This document shows positions 13,553 through 21,433 of a stretch of DNA of 60,152 nt, piece by piece (position 1 is the first letter of the stretch; each line of letters begins with the position of its first letter). The stretch covers positions 1 through 60,152 of the IMG/VR virus record IMGVR_UViG_3300044631_002033. One strand, 5' to 3'. The notes beneath the pieces are model-generated. The model had not been told where the DNA came from. It saw only the letters and a list, made by a program, of their open reading frames with translations, and ran no database searches. A program made the translations under genes and the position numbers. This stretch comes from a virus.

Positions 13553-16500
13553 TTATTTATCTGTAAGTTTCTGCTCAAGGTTTTCAACCTTCGCAGAAAG
13601 TTCTTTAATTGCCTCAACCAACAGTGGAACAATCTTATGATAGTCAACTGCAAGGTATCCATTATCTCTAGTTGTAACTGCTTCTGGAAGAACCTCAAGG
13701 ATTTCTTGTGCGATTACACCAACATCATTACCTTCTTTACCAGACTTCTCATTCCAAGTATAAGTGTTACCACTGATTGAGAGAACTTTAGCAAGTGGGT
13801 CCTCAATCGCAACAATATTATCTTTTAGTCTTTGGTCGGAAGTATAGAATGCTGTGATATCACCGACAACATTCAGTGCTCCGCCAATAAGAACATTACC
13901 GTTAGTTTTTAACTCATTATCTGTATCGCAGAAAATAGATGTAAGACCAGTATTTGCTGCGTTGTAAAGAACAATATCACCACCATTATTCAATCGTAGT
14001 GCTGTTCCACCACTTCCACCATTAATTGTTAGAATTCCTGTTAGAGTTGTGTTTCCAGTAACTCCTAATGTGCTTGAAAGCGTAGTAGCACCAGTAACTC
14101 CTAAGGTTCCACCAACATTTAGATTGTTGCCAATACCAACACCACCAGAAACAATCAAATCTCCAGTTGTTGTAGAAGTTGACTGAGTTCCTTGGGTTAA
14201 TCTTACAGTATTGCTAAACGTGGATTGAGCTCTAATTCTAAGGTCTTTATTGAAATTAACTGGACCATCAAACTGAGATAATACTTGACCCGAATCACCT
14301 CCTTCAACAAGAAGTCTTTCTTTGATAGTAACCTCATCAAATACAGCACTTAATCTGGATACATCTTGACCTGTAACAGTAGGTGTTGGAATATCGTATG
14401 AAATAGTCTCTCCACTGGTCGCAGAAGTCTTTGTATTGCCATTAAAAACATCACCATTGCTGTTCATAGCAGTGTAAACAACAACGCCACAAGAGCGCTC
14501 CTGAGACTGTGATAAGAAGTCCTCTCTTTCAGTAAGAGTCTTAACTTGAACTTGTGGCAGACCAGTTGAGTAGTTTCCAGGACCATAACCAAGATATTCA
14601 AAAGTATGTCCAGATGCTCTTAGAATGGATGGTCTGCGGAATTCTATGGCAATTGGGTTAATCTTACGAATAAGTGAATTGGCATCATGATTTTCTTGAC
14701 GAGTTCCAAAAGCACCGCGAATGACATTGATTTGAGTAGTATTTGCACTACTTGTCACCCTCATAATTTCATTGTCTACTTGAATATATGAACCAAGAGG
14801 AATACGATTTGTTATTGGACCAATTGCGCTAATATTGAGTGTAGTTTCATTGGTAATTGCAGAAGTTAATGTAAAGATTTCATTATTATAGAAAGGAACT
14901 GTTCTTGTTCCAATACTTTCTCCACCAGCATCAGAAATTGCATCATTTGCCGAAAGACCGTGCTTGAGAATAAATCCATCTGTTGCTGAAATAGATTTGT
15001 TCGTAATTGCAGTAAATTGTGTTACATTGGTTCTTTCCAGAACTAGATAGTCTCCTAGATTGTTATTGCTCGAATCAATAACTCTAAACTTATTACCAGA
15101 AACCAGTCCGTGAGAAGAAGAAGTTGTGAATGTGGTAATACCTGTTGTAGAACTATAAGTCGTTCCAGTAATTCTAGATGAAGGACCAACTACAAAGGCA
15201 TATTGACTTGATAGGATTGTTGGGTCTCCAGCAGTCTTAGCAATTGCAATTTGATTCTTTGCAGAAACTGAAGTGATGCGGTAGTATCCGTCAGCAGTTG
15301 TTCCAGCCCCAGTGAACTGAACAACATCACCGATATTTGTAGAAATACCAGCGGTTGCAATTGTAACATAAGCATTTGCGGTTCCACCAATCTTCGCAGT
15401 ATCAAAATAGAGTGTTTCATCATTGGTATATCCAGAACCACCTGCCTGAATATCAACACCAACAACAACACCACTAGCAGATACTACAACCTTAGCAGTT
15501 GCACCATCCCAGTTAGATAGACCTACTTCATTGTATAATTTAACATTATAGAATGTTCCGCTAGTGTGCCCAGAACCACCGGTAAGAGTGCTATAAGTTA
15601 CAATACCAGCAAGACCATGATTCCTACCAAAGGTAATTGTTGCAATACCAGATGTTGATGGTGATAAGACTGAAGAAATAGTTAAACCAATACCAACATC
15701 CTTGAGCAATAAGTCGGCAGATTCTCTAGTAATACTCCTCTTAAGATCGTTTGTTACAACATCACCAATTGGAAAACGCTTAGCGAACGATTTTGCAGCA
15801 AATGGGTTATCATTTGCATTATCTCTATCCAGTTGTGGATAAAGATCTACTGGAAGCTGACTATACTCTAGATTTGTAAACTCTATAGGAATCGTATTAC
15901 TTGCATTCAGAACATAGAGATGATAGATACCATCCTGAGTGTTATAGATGTATGGAGAAATAACTTCATTTCTGTAAATATAGAGATTTCCTTTAAGGTC
16001 ATTTCTTTCAAATCTTGGAAGATTCATATCTCTTACATTTACATTGTTTGTAAATGTTCCTGGAGTATGTGCAACATCAAAAATATCGGTAGTTGAATAG
16101 TTGAATGTTACATCATCTGTAACTACAACTTCAAAAATACCATTATATCCAACATTATCTTCGCCAATTGAATTATCAGTGCTTGTTACTTTTCTAATAG
16201 CAACGATGTCACCAGTTTGTAAGTTATGTGGAAGTTCGGATGTGACTGTAACACGATTAGAACTTACTGAGCAATTGCTAATGAATCTTGGGTTCTTATT
16301 GTATCCATAATCAGCACTAGTAATACTAGGTCTTGTAAAATCAAAATTATCTCTAGATCCAGTTGAACTTGAAGTTTGAATTACAAATCCATTTTCAGGA
16401 TCTTTTGCGTTTGCAAGTTCTTTTGGTATAACAACTCTAAACTTATACAGTTTTTCATCAAGACTTCTTTCATCAGAAATACGATTTACATAAGCAAGGT

Positions 16501-18835
16501 CAGTCGTGGTTCCATATGTCGCCGTGCCACCTGATGCAAATGCATTGTAGATGCCGTTACCTGCATTAACATGAATAAACCAATTATTATTTTGGGCATC
16601 AAATTGAATTGGTGAACCAAGTTCTCCAGAGTTTCTATCAGAAACTCGACTTAAAATATGAAGATTAGTTCCACCATAAACTGTAATTGCTTGTGATTGA
16701 GTTGCATTTGTATATGATGATGCCAACTTAACCGTATTGTTGTCGCCGTTGTTAATTGCATAATAAATTTGGTGAGCTTCAATATTTTCTGGAAGATCTC
16801 CATCATCACTAATAATTATAACTTTTTCACCCGTTAAAAGTTTATTTGCTCCAATTGTAAATGAATTTGATGTTGGACCAGAAGTTACATCATAAGACTT
16901 GACGGAACTTGTTGTTCCCAATGCTGTAGTAAGTCCACTAGTGCTGATTAAATTATCGCACATATAGATAGACGCTGAGTAAGTTGCACCAGCACCCACC
17001 AAATATAGATTATCATTTAGTCTTGCACCAATTCGATATCCTTGTGTAAGTGAAGATGGTGCAGAGTCTGCAGATGTAAACCCATAAAGATAAAGATGAC
17101 TTGAAATGCCAACCTGAGTTGTCAATCCGACATTCAGAGATAACCACTCTATTGTGTCTTCTTGAGTAGTATCAACTGCTCTTGGGGGAATAATTGAGGT
17201 AATGAAGGCATTATTGTCTTTATTAAATGCCTCTCTTTTAAATCCAGAAGAGTTTAGAGAAATTTGACCAAAGTTTGAGTTAGAGTTGGTGATTGAACCA
17301 TCACCACCAGACTCGGCATCAAAATGTTTATTAAATCCAATCGCAAATACAGAAACGATTTGAATAAACGCATCATTGGAAATTTTAACATGACTTGTTT
17401 CCCAACCCTGACGATAAACTGCATCAGGATCTAAATGGTAAATTTGATCTGAATTTGTTTGTGAAGCACCTTCTGGAAGTGATGCACCATAAACTGGAGT
17501 TATATTAACTCCCTGATAAGTTCTTGAAGACTTGTTATATTTTACAAAAGCACGATCATCTTTTTGTAGAGATACTGCAGTAAACTGAGCAACAACGGTG
17601 CTTCGGAAACCAGATGCTTTGCTACCATCAGCATGAAGACCGTTCATACCCCATACGGAACGCATAGAGATATTAAAGATATATGGAGATGCACCAGAAA
17701 CAGTATCAGTCTCAATTGTTACTGTTGCCGATCCAGCACTTGGACTTGGATTGATGTTTGGATAAGAAGCAAGTCCAGGTAGTAAATAAGTAAACTGAGT
17801 GCTACTTAAAACATTCTGAACTTTGGTAGAAATATTATAAGGTGACGTTACTCCAGAACCTGATACACCTTTAATTTTAATTGGTGTACCAGCATTTAAC
17901 CCATGCTCCGAAGTAGTTATAACTGTAACAATAGAACTTGCAACGGATCCGTTACCAGAAATGATAGATGAAACAGTTATAGGATCGCTAGCAAATGCCC
18001 CAACAATTTCCCACTCCGAGCGTTGCTTAGCAAATCCTAGTTCATTTGTTGGGAACTTTTGATCAATATCACGAACTGAATTATAAGCATTAGATACCTT
18101 ACTATAATACATATCAAGGTCTGTAAGACCATAAGACCCAATATTGTTTACACCATCTGCAAATTCAAAACAAGTCAGTTTGTGGTGAGAGAATGATGGA
18201 GTTGATTGATAAGTCGCACCAAAATTATCTGGATTTGTATAAACCAAACCAGTTTCGTCACCATCAAATAGAGAAAATTGCCAGAAATAGCAAGCACCCG
18301 TGATTCTAAAGATTGCTGATTTTGTTACTGCCGAATCAGTTGGATTGGGAACATACTTTGGACGAATTTTAGTCTTTCTTAAATCGAGACCAACAATTGA
18401 GGTGCCTCTTGGAATAATAACTCCACCATAATAACTATTAAACTTATAGAGAATATTATCTTCTTGTGTTAAGTCAAAATTGGAATCAAGACCTAAAGAT
18501 AATACTGAAGACGCTGAAACCCCTATGCCACCTGCTCTAGAAACTGCATAAGCATCTCCACCATTATCATAAATTGCATAACCAGGTCTATTATCAATTA
18601 AATGTTCGCCAGGAAATAGTAGAATTGTAGTTTTTTCTACTAAGTCGTTATTGTTTCCTTTTACATAAGAAAATCTTGCCGACTCTAACAGTGCTCTTTG
18701 AACTGTTTTGAATGGGCGAGCAAGAGAATTACCTTCATTTTCAATAGAATCAGTCGAATCTAGGTCATTTGGATTTACATAAAGAATGCGACCTTCGGTA
18801 TTCTTTATGAAATTATCAAGTTTGTTAAGAGGCAT
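13553..18835 (-). CDS. Giant tail fibre/baseplate-attached protein with C-terminal S74 auto-protease chaperone (1760 aa)
   Basis: The N-terminus (MPLNKLDNFIKNTEGR, then LYVNPNDLDSTDS) is a conserved cyanophage structural start. Residues 40-200 look like a pectin-lyase-type beta-helix (PFKTVQRALLESARF, ILLFPGEH). The long centre is beta-rich and Ser/Thr/Gly-rich. The last 95 residues are a peptidase S74 intramolecular chaperone: SDQRLKDN supplies the Ser1666-Lys1671 dyad, followed by GVIAQEILEVLPEAV and a coiled coil (LVEAIKELSAKVENLEQ). Such domains help the trimer fold, then cut themselves off before Ser. Expect a mature protein near 1665 residues. Confidence 0.85.
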   Translation of the reverse strand: MPLNKLDNFIKNTEGRILYVNPNDLDSTDSIENEGNSLARPFKTVQRALLESARFSYVKGNNNDLVEKTTILLFPGEHLIDNRPGYAIYDNGGDAYAVSRAGGIGVSASSVLSLGLDSNFDLTQEDNILYKFNSYYGGVIIPRGTSIVGLDLRKTKIRPKYVPNPTDSAVTKSAIFRITGACYFWQFSLFDGDETGLVYTNPDNFGATYQSTPSFSHHKLTCFEFADGVNNIGSYGLTDLDMYYSKVSNAYNSVRDIDQKFPTNELGFAKQRSEWEIVGAFASDPITVSSIISGNGSVASSIVTVITTSEHGLNAGTPIKIKGVSGSGVTSPYNISTKVQNVLSSTQFTYLLPGLASYPNINPSPSAGSATVTIETDTVSGASPYIFNISMRSVWGMNGLHADGSKASGFRSTVVAQFTAVSLQKDDRAFVKYNKSSRTYQGVNITPVYGASLPEGASQTNSDQIYHLDPDAVYRQGWETSHVKISNDAFIQIVSVFAIGFNKHFDAESGGDGSITNSNSNFGQISLNSSGFKREAFNKDNNAFITSIIPPRAVDTTQEDTIEWLSLNVGLTTQVGISSHLYLYGFTSADSAPSSLTQGYRIGARLNDNLYLVGAGATYSASIYMCDNLISTSGLTTALGTTSSVKSYDVTSGPTSNSFTIGANKLLTGEKVIIISDDGDLPENIEAHQIYYAINNGDNNTVKLASSYTNATQSQAITVYGGTNLHILSRVSDRNSGELGSPIQFDAQNNNWFIHVNAGNGIYNAFASGGTATYGTTTDLAYVNRISDERSLDEKLYKFRVVIPKELANAKDPENGFVIQTSSSTGSRDNFDFTRPSITSADYGYNKNPRFISNCSVSSNRVTVTSELPHNLQTGDIVAIRKVTSTDNSIGEDNVGYNGIFEVVVTDDVTFNYSTTDIFDVAHTPGTFTNNVNVRDMNLPRFERNDLKGNLYIYRNEVISPYIYNTQDGIYHLYVLNASNTIPIEFTNLEYSQLPVDLYPQLDRDNANDNPFAAKSFAKRFPIGDVVTNDLKRSITRESADLLLKDVGIGLTISSVLSPSTSGIATITFGRNHGLAGIVTYSTLTGGSGHTSGTFYNVKLYNEVGLSNWDGATAKVVVSASGVVVGVDIQAGGSGYTNDETLYFDTAKIGGTANAYVTIATAGISTNIGDVVQFTGAGTTADGYYRITSVSAKNQIAIAKTAGDPTILSSQYAFVVGPSSRITGTTYSSTTGITTFTTSSSHGLVSGNKFRVIDSSNNNLGDYLVLERTNVTQFTAITNKSISATDGFILKHGLSANDAISDAGGESIGTRTVPFYNNEIFTLTSAITNETTLNISAIGPITNRIPLGSYIQVDNEIMRVTSSANTTQINVIRGAFGTRQENHDANSLIRKINPIAIEFRRPSILRASGHTFEYLGYGPGNYSTGLPQVQVKTLTEREDFLSQSQERSCGVVVYTAMNSNGDVFNGNTKTSATSGETISYDIPTPTVTGQDVSRLSAVFDEVTIKERLLVEGGDSGQVLSQFDGPVNFNKDLRIRAQSTFSNTVRLTQGTQSTSTTTGDLIVSGGVGIGNNLNVGGTLGVTGATTLSSTLGVTGNTTLTGILTINGGSGGTALRLNNGGDIVLYNAANTGLTSIFCDTDNELKTNGNVLIGGALNVVGDITAFYTSDQRLKDNIVAIEDPLAKVLSISGNTYTWNEKSGKEGNDVGVIAQEILEVLPEAVTTRDNGYLAVDYHKIVPLLVEAIKELSAKVENLEQKLTDK
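13554..13561 (-). promoter_or_regulatory. Late promoter candidate GATAAATA
   Basis: NATAAATA match about 18 bases before the fibre gene start at 13536; overlaps the upstream stop codon. Confidence 0.5.
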
Positions 18836-18867
18836 CGTATTACTTCTTCTAGATTATTTCTATTCTT

Positions 18868-18875
18868 TATTTATC
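18868..18875 (-). promoter_or_regulatory. Late promoter candidate GATAAATA
   Basis: NATAAATA match, 32 bases before the giant fibre gene start; overlaps the TGA of the preceding gene. Confidence 0.5.
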
Positions 18876-19176
18876 AAGTCAAATCTTCCCCATCATATTC
18901 AAATTCGAGGTCATCTGGAAGGTCTTCAGGGTTTTCTAAGTCCACTGGAAAGAAGCATGGATGTGCCTCTTCGTCTATAAGATAGAATGAGGTTTTATAT
19001 AAGTCTTCTGGTTCAAAGGTTCTCTCTTTGTCTGCTAATCTACAAAGGTCTTGATCGTATAAGTGCCCGTCTGGAAGTTCATCGAACGTGAAGGGAATAT
19101 GATTGATAAAATACATCTTCACAATCATACTGCCATTATTGTACCAGCAGTATGCGTGATCGATACGATAAGACAT
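18874..19176 (-). CDS. Acidic hypothetical protein (100 aa)
   Basis: Unrecognised. Contains FTFDELPDGHLYDQDLCRL, resembling the 'P-L-P-D-G' part of CpeT-like proteins, and an acidic end (ENPEDLPDDLEFEYDGED). At 100 aa it could be a truncated CpeT-related or unrelated protein; I cannot decide. It lies between the tRNA-Leu and the giant fibre gene, with AATAAATA (19198-19205) upstream. Confidence 0.6.
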   Translation of the reverse strand: MSYRIDHAYCWYNNGSMIVKMYFINHIPFTFDELPDGHLYDQDLCRLADKERTFEPEDLYKTSFYLIDEEAHPCFFPVDLENPEDLPDDLEFEYDGEDLT

Positions 19177-19197
19177 AGGGGTGTGCCTAATATCTTA

Positions 19198-19205
19198 TAT
19201 TTATT
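19198..19205 (-). promoter_or_regulatory. Late promoter candidate AATAAATA
   Basis: NATAAATA match located just past the 3' end of tRNA-Leu and 22 bases before the start at 19176. Confidence 0.5.
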
Positions 19206-19210
19206 TTTAA

Positions 19211-19482
19211 TACCCGTGAGTGGATTCGAACCACCGCTTGAGAGATTTTCTTACCACTACAACTTTCGTTGCCTTTTCAGTTTGTGGTCTGGACTATACC
19301 TTCACCATACCTTTCGGTTTAGGTGTTCCCCGTCTAGTCTCTACACCTTCATCTTGCGATGCTTGGCTCGGTATTGCCATTTTACAGGTTTCACCGAATT
19401 TGAGGAATTACACTCATAAGGTTTCCCAAATGAGGCTCAATTTTACATAAGTCTCTTGCCTCTTCCGCTGGGCTACACGGGC
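19211..19482 (-). tRNA. trnL: tRNA-Leu(UAA), split by a group I intron
   Basis: Exons 19482-19449 and 19249-19211 join to a 73-nt tRNA. Acceptor GCCCGTG/CACGGGT with A73, D-stem GCCC/AGGC (three pairs), anticodon stem AGAGA/TCTCT with loop CTTAAAA (anticodon UAA), T-arm GGTGG-TTCGAAT-CCACT. No encoded CCA. The variable loop is only CAAGC (five bases), although tRNA-Leu is normally class II with a long variable arm; identity is therefore inferred from the anticodon and A73 only. Its own promoter TTGACT-17-TATAAT lies just upstream (19495-19523). Confidence 0.85.
19250..19448 (-). ncRNA. Group I intron (IC3-like, 199 nt) in tRNA-Leu
   Basis: Inserted after U34 of the anticodon loop, the position used by the cyanobacterial and plastid trnL(UAA) intron. 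The 5' exon ends in U and the intron ends in G, as group I splicing requires. Core signatures like those of cyanobacterial introns are visible: TTCGGTGAAACCT (19398-19386 region), AATACCGAGCCAAGC (about 19376-19362), GACTAGACGGG and TATAGTCC. Pairings: TCGGT (19393-19397) with ACCGA (19368-19372), and P7 GACTA (19335-19339) with TAGTC (19292-19296). There is no open reading frame for a homing enzyme. It is shorter than typical host introns (about 240-290). Confidence 0.9.
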
Positions 19483-19494
19483 GTGTATGAGACC

Positions 19495-19523
19495 ATTATA
19501 ACTCAAAGAATCATAATAGTCAA
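19495..19523 (-). promoter_or_regulatory. Host-type promoter for tRNA-Leu
   Basis: TTGACT (19518-19523), 17-base spacer, TATAAT (19495-19500), then GGTC-TCATACAC. It lies between tRNA-Met and tRNA-Leu. Confidence 0.8.
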
Positions 19524-19524
19524 G

Positions 19525-19596
19525 TGCTCGTTGTCGGTTACGATCCGACCTTCTATCGTTTATGAGACGATTGCATTCCCAGATTGCTAAACGAGC
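19525..19596 (-). tRNA. tRNA-Met(CAU) or Ile2-type (CAU)
   Basis: 72 nt: acceptor GCTCGTT/AACGAGC, A73, anticodon stem ATCGT/ACGAT with loop CTCATAA (CAU), T-stem GTCGG/CCGAC. The T-loop is ATCGTAA in place of TTCGAAT, so the usual T54-A58 pair is replaced by A54-T58, and the D-arm (GCA...TGC) is weak. The gene may be unusual or decaying. It is not initiator-like (no three G-C pairs in the anticodon stem). An AUA-reading (lysidine) role cannot be excluded. Confidence 0.75.
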
Positions 19597-19621
19597 ATTC
19601 GCTATTTGCGAATAGCGAATG
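19596..19621 (-). repeat. Perfect hairpin filling the spacer between tRNA-Ile and tRNA-Met
   Basis: CATTCGCTATT-tgcg-AATAGCGAATG gives an 11-bp stem and 4-base loop that reaches the first base of tRNA-Met and the last two of tRNA-Ile. It has no T-run, so it is more likely a processing signal than a terminator. Confidence 0.8.
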
Positions 19622-19691
19622 GGGATACTGGGAGTTGAACCCAGACTAAGCCCTTATAAGGAGCCCGCTCTAACCATTAAGCTATACCCCC
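19620..19691 (-). tRNA. tRNA-Ile(UAU)
   Basis: 72 nt: acceptor GGGGGTA/TATCCCC with A73, D-arm GCTT-AATGGTTAG-AGC, anticodon stem GGCTC/GGGCT with loop CTTATAA (UAU), T-arm CTGGG-TTCAACT-CCCAG. Reads AUA, a codon common in this AT-rich phage and rare in many cyanobacterial hosts. Confidence 0.85.
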
Positions 19692-19697
19692 GTGCGT

Positions 19698-19871
19698 TCA
19701 TGATGCTTCGTTATTACACTCAGTGTGTATTCGTACAAAGTCATCATCAGCAGGTATCATAACCGCTGCCTGTCCATTCTCATTGATTATACCTAAACTT
19801 TCACCATTTTCAACTCGTTCCATAAGTTCATCAAACTTTTCTTGAAACTCTTCCACCGTAAAAACTTCCAT
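19698..19871 (-). CDS. Phd/YefM-type antitoxin-like protein (57 aa)
   Basis: MEVFTVEEFQEKFDELMERV, then ENGESLGIINENGQAAVMIP is the classic Phd/YefM pattern (beta-alpha-alpha-beta DNA-binding fold). Near-identical lone antitoxins ending in N-N-E-A-S are common in T4-like cyanophages. No toxin gene lies beside it: the downstream neighbours are tRNAs. It may neutralise a host toxin or act as a repressor. A perfect late promoter TATAAATA (19886-19893) precedes it. Too short to appear in a standard 60-codon search. Confidence 0.8.
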   Translation of the reverse strand: MEVFTVEEFQEKFDELMERVENGESLGIINENGQAAVMIPADDDFVRIHTECNNEAS

Positions 19872-19885
19872 TCGTTTCTTTTCGA

Positions 19886-19893
19886 TATTTATA
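19886..19893 (-). promoter_or_regulatory. Late promoter TATAAATA before the antitoxin gene
   Basis: Perfect T4-type late promoter, 15 bases before the ATG at 19871. Confidence 0.65.
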
Positions 19894-19901
19894 TTATCGC
19901 A

Positions 19902-20102
19902 TCACTCGCCGTAAATCGCAAGATCAGCATACTCAATCTGCTCAGGATCAAGTTGTGCGGTGACAACTTCCAGTACGTTCATAAACTCTTCAACAGTATC
20001 ACACTCCACTCGACGCTCGCTGCCGTGATCGCTGAGAAGAAGAAAGGTGCGGGTGCAGATATCAATCACAATGCCTTGGACGATCTCTTGTGCGGCGGTC
20101 AT
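19902..20102 (-). CDS. Conserved cyanophage early protein (66 aa)
   Basis: MTAAQEIVQGIVIDICTRTF, then ECDTVEEFMNVLEVV: from memory a small protein found in many T4-like cyanophages, of unknown function, probably alpha/beta. It has one of the strongest host-type promoters in the window (20128-20156), so it is likely made early. Its base composition is more GC-rich than that of neighbours. Confidence 0.75.
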   Translation of the reverse strand: MTAAQEIVQGIVIDICTRTFLLLSDHGSERRVECDTVEEFMNVLEVVTAQLDPEQIEYADLAIYGE

Positions 20103-20127
20103 GTGGTGTTCCGTTGATTACCCCCAT

Positions 20128-20156
20128 ATTATAGGGCAGATGGGTGGGGGTGTCAA
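20128..20156 (-). promoter_or_regulatory. Consensus host-type promoter
   Basis: TTGACA (20151-20156), exactly 17 bases, TATAAT (20128-20133): a perfect sigma-70 consensus. Spacer is C-rich. Confidence 0.9.
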
Positions 20157-20177
20157 GTGTGCCAATTTTAAAAGTGG

Positions 20178-20861
20178 TTAGGTTTTCATGATAAATGCTA
20201 GAGCATAGTATGGAGGTCGGTTTTCATGAAAATCACTTGCGCCCGCAGAACCAGTGGTTGTTGAATAATAAGGACCTAAATTACTACTATTTCCACCACC
20301 ACTATAATTACCACCAGTTGCATTATTGCTTTCTGTAGTATGTGTGTGTGCGGGCATTTCAGCAGTTGTCAATTGATGTGCAACTGAACCACCAGTATTT
20401 CCAGGCGCATATGCTCCACTTACAGCACCAGTATCAGCATTAAATGTGACTCCAGTAGAAGCATCACTGGTTGCACCTACAATAAATTTACTTCTTAAGT
20501 CTGGTGTTCCATTAGAACCATTGCAAAGTGCCCATCCTGTTGGGATATTTGTAATGGTTCCAGACCACATTACAATTACCCCAGATGGAACAATGGCACC
20601 TATTCCAGTAATTGCAGATGCCAAAGTTGACCCATTAACAGTCATATTAGCAGCATCACCATAATAAGTTGTAATACCAGAAGTTGCCGTTACAATGCCC
20701 GAAGATACTTTAACTGTTCCAAGAATTGATTTCTCATTAACAGTAAGATTTCTAACAGTTAAAGAATCGTAATTTAAATTGCCCTGAATATTGACGTCCT
20801 TATAAAAAGTCACATTCTCGTTAAAATGAGACTCTAAACCATAATACTTAATTTCTGCCAT
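20178..20861 (-). CDS. Tail fibre with phage collar domain
   Basis: The N-terminal 95 residues (MAEIKYYGLESHFNENV, NLNYDSLTVRNLTVNE) are a beta-rich shaft like those in neighbouring fibres. Residues about 95-150 form a phage tail collar domain (PSGVIVMWSGTITNIPTGWALCNGS, quoted here only as its core IPTGWALCNG, then TPDLRSKFIVG), and the end ENRPPYYALAFIMK is the standard C-terminal tip. I start at 20861, one base after the upstream stop; an in-frame GTG/ATG-type extension to 20873 is possible. Probable short tail fibre or baseplate-attached protein. Confidence 0.8.
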   Translation of the reverse strand: MAEIKYYGLESHFNENVTFYKDVNIQGNLNYDSLTVRNLTVNEKSILGTVKVSSGIVTATSGITTYYGDAANMTVNGSTLASAITGIGAIVPSGVIVMWSGTITNIPTGWALCNGSNGTPDLRSKFIVGATSDASTGVTFNADTGAVSGAYAPGNTGGSVAHQLTTAEMPAHTHTTESNNATGGNYSGGGNSSNLGPYYSTTTGSAGASDFHENRPPYYALAFIMKT

Positions 20862-20862
20862 T

Positions 20863-21432
20863 TTAACCACCAACTAAGTTATTAACTACACTACCAACAA
20901 TATCCCCAACCAGACCATCAATTGCATCAATACCAACAAAACTACCTTCGAAAACTTTTTTAGTAAAATCCATTCCAAGTAAAGAAATTAAATTGCCACT
21001 CATACCTTTAACATCTACTCTTTTTCCATCTAGCATTAATCTGCCAGAACCTGCTTTCAAATTAATATTTCTACCTGCCTTCAAATGAATATCTTCTTCT
21101 GCCTCAAGCATAATGTTTGTGGCATAAATGCGAACTGTTCCGTCAGCAGAGACTGAAACATTTCCATTTTTACCGATGATAACTACATCTTCTCTACCTT
21201 TTTCATTATTAGTTCCACCAGATATTTGAATTGTATGATCATTGTAGATCGAAAATAAACCACCACTACTTAGACTGATTGATGATTGATTATCTCCATT
21301 ATCAGTTACGCCATAAATCTTATAAACATCTGTTCCCGATCCACCCATTTCAGGATTTGCAGTATCAATCCTGAAGTTTGGATTAAAACTAATTAGTTGT
21401 CTCTTGTATAAGTTTTTCTTTCTTGCTGCCAT
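20863..21432 (-). CDS. Baseplate needle, gp5 C-terminal beta-helix-like protein
   Basis: 189 aa. The middle repeats short strands (GNVSVSADGTVRIYATNIML, EEDIHLKAGRNINLKAGSGR) in the style of the triple beta-helix needle of T4 gp5 and VgrG spikes. It directly follows the gp5 OB-domain gene with a one-base gap, so the single T4 gp5 polypeptide appears to be split here into a hub protein and a separate needle. The C-terminus has a hydrophobic Gly/Val region (IDGLVGDIVGSVVNNLVGG). Confidence 0.7.
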   Translation of the reverse strand: MAARKKNLYKRQLISFNPNFRIDTANPEMGGSGTDVYKIYGVTDNGDNQSSISLSSGGLFSIYNDHTIQISGGTNNEKGREDVVIIGKNGNVSVSADGTVRIYATNIMLEAEEDIHLKAGRNINLKAGSGRLMLDGKRVDVKGMSGNLISLLGMDFTKKVFEGSFVGIDAIDGLVGDIVGSVVNNLVGG

Positions 21433-21433
21433 T

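Noticed and set aside
18874-19176. A second CpeT family member
   Set aside because: Only the short LPDG-type stretch resembles CpeT; the rest does not align by eye, so I left it as hypothetical.
19063-19419. A 118-codon plus-strand frame
   Set aside because: Runs antisense through the tRNA-Leu exon and group I intron; not a homing endonuclease ORF.
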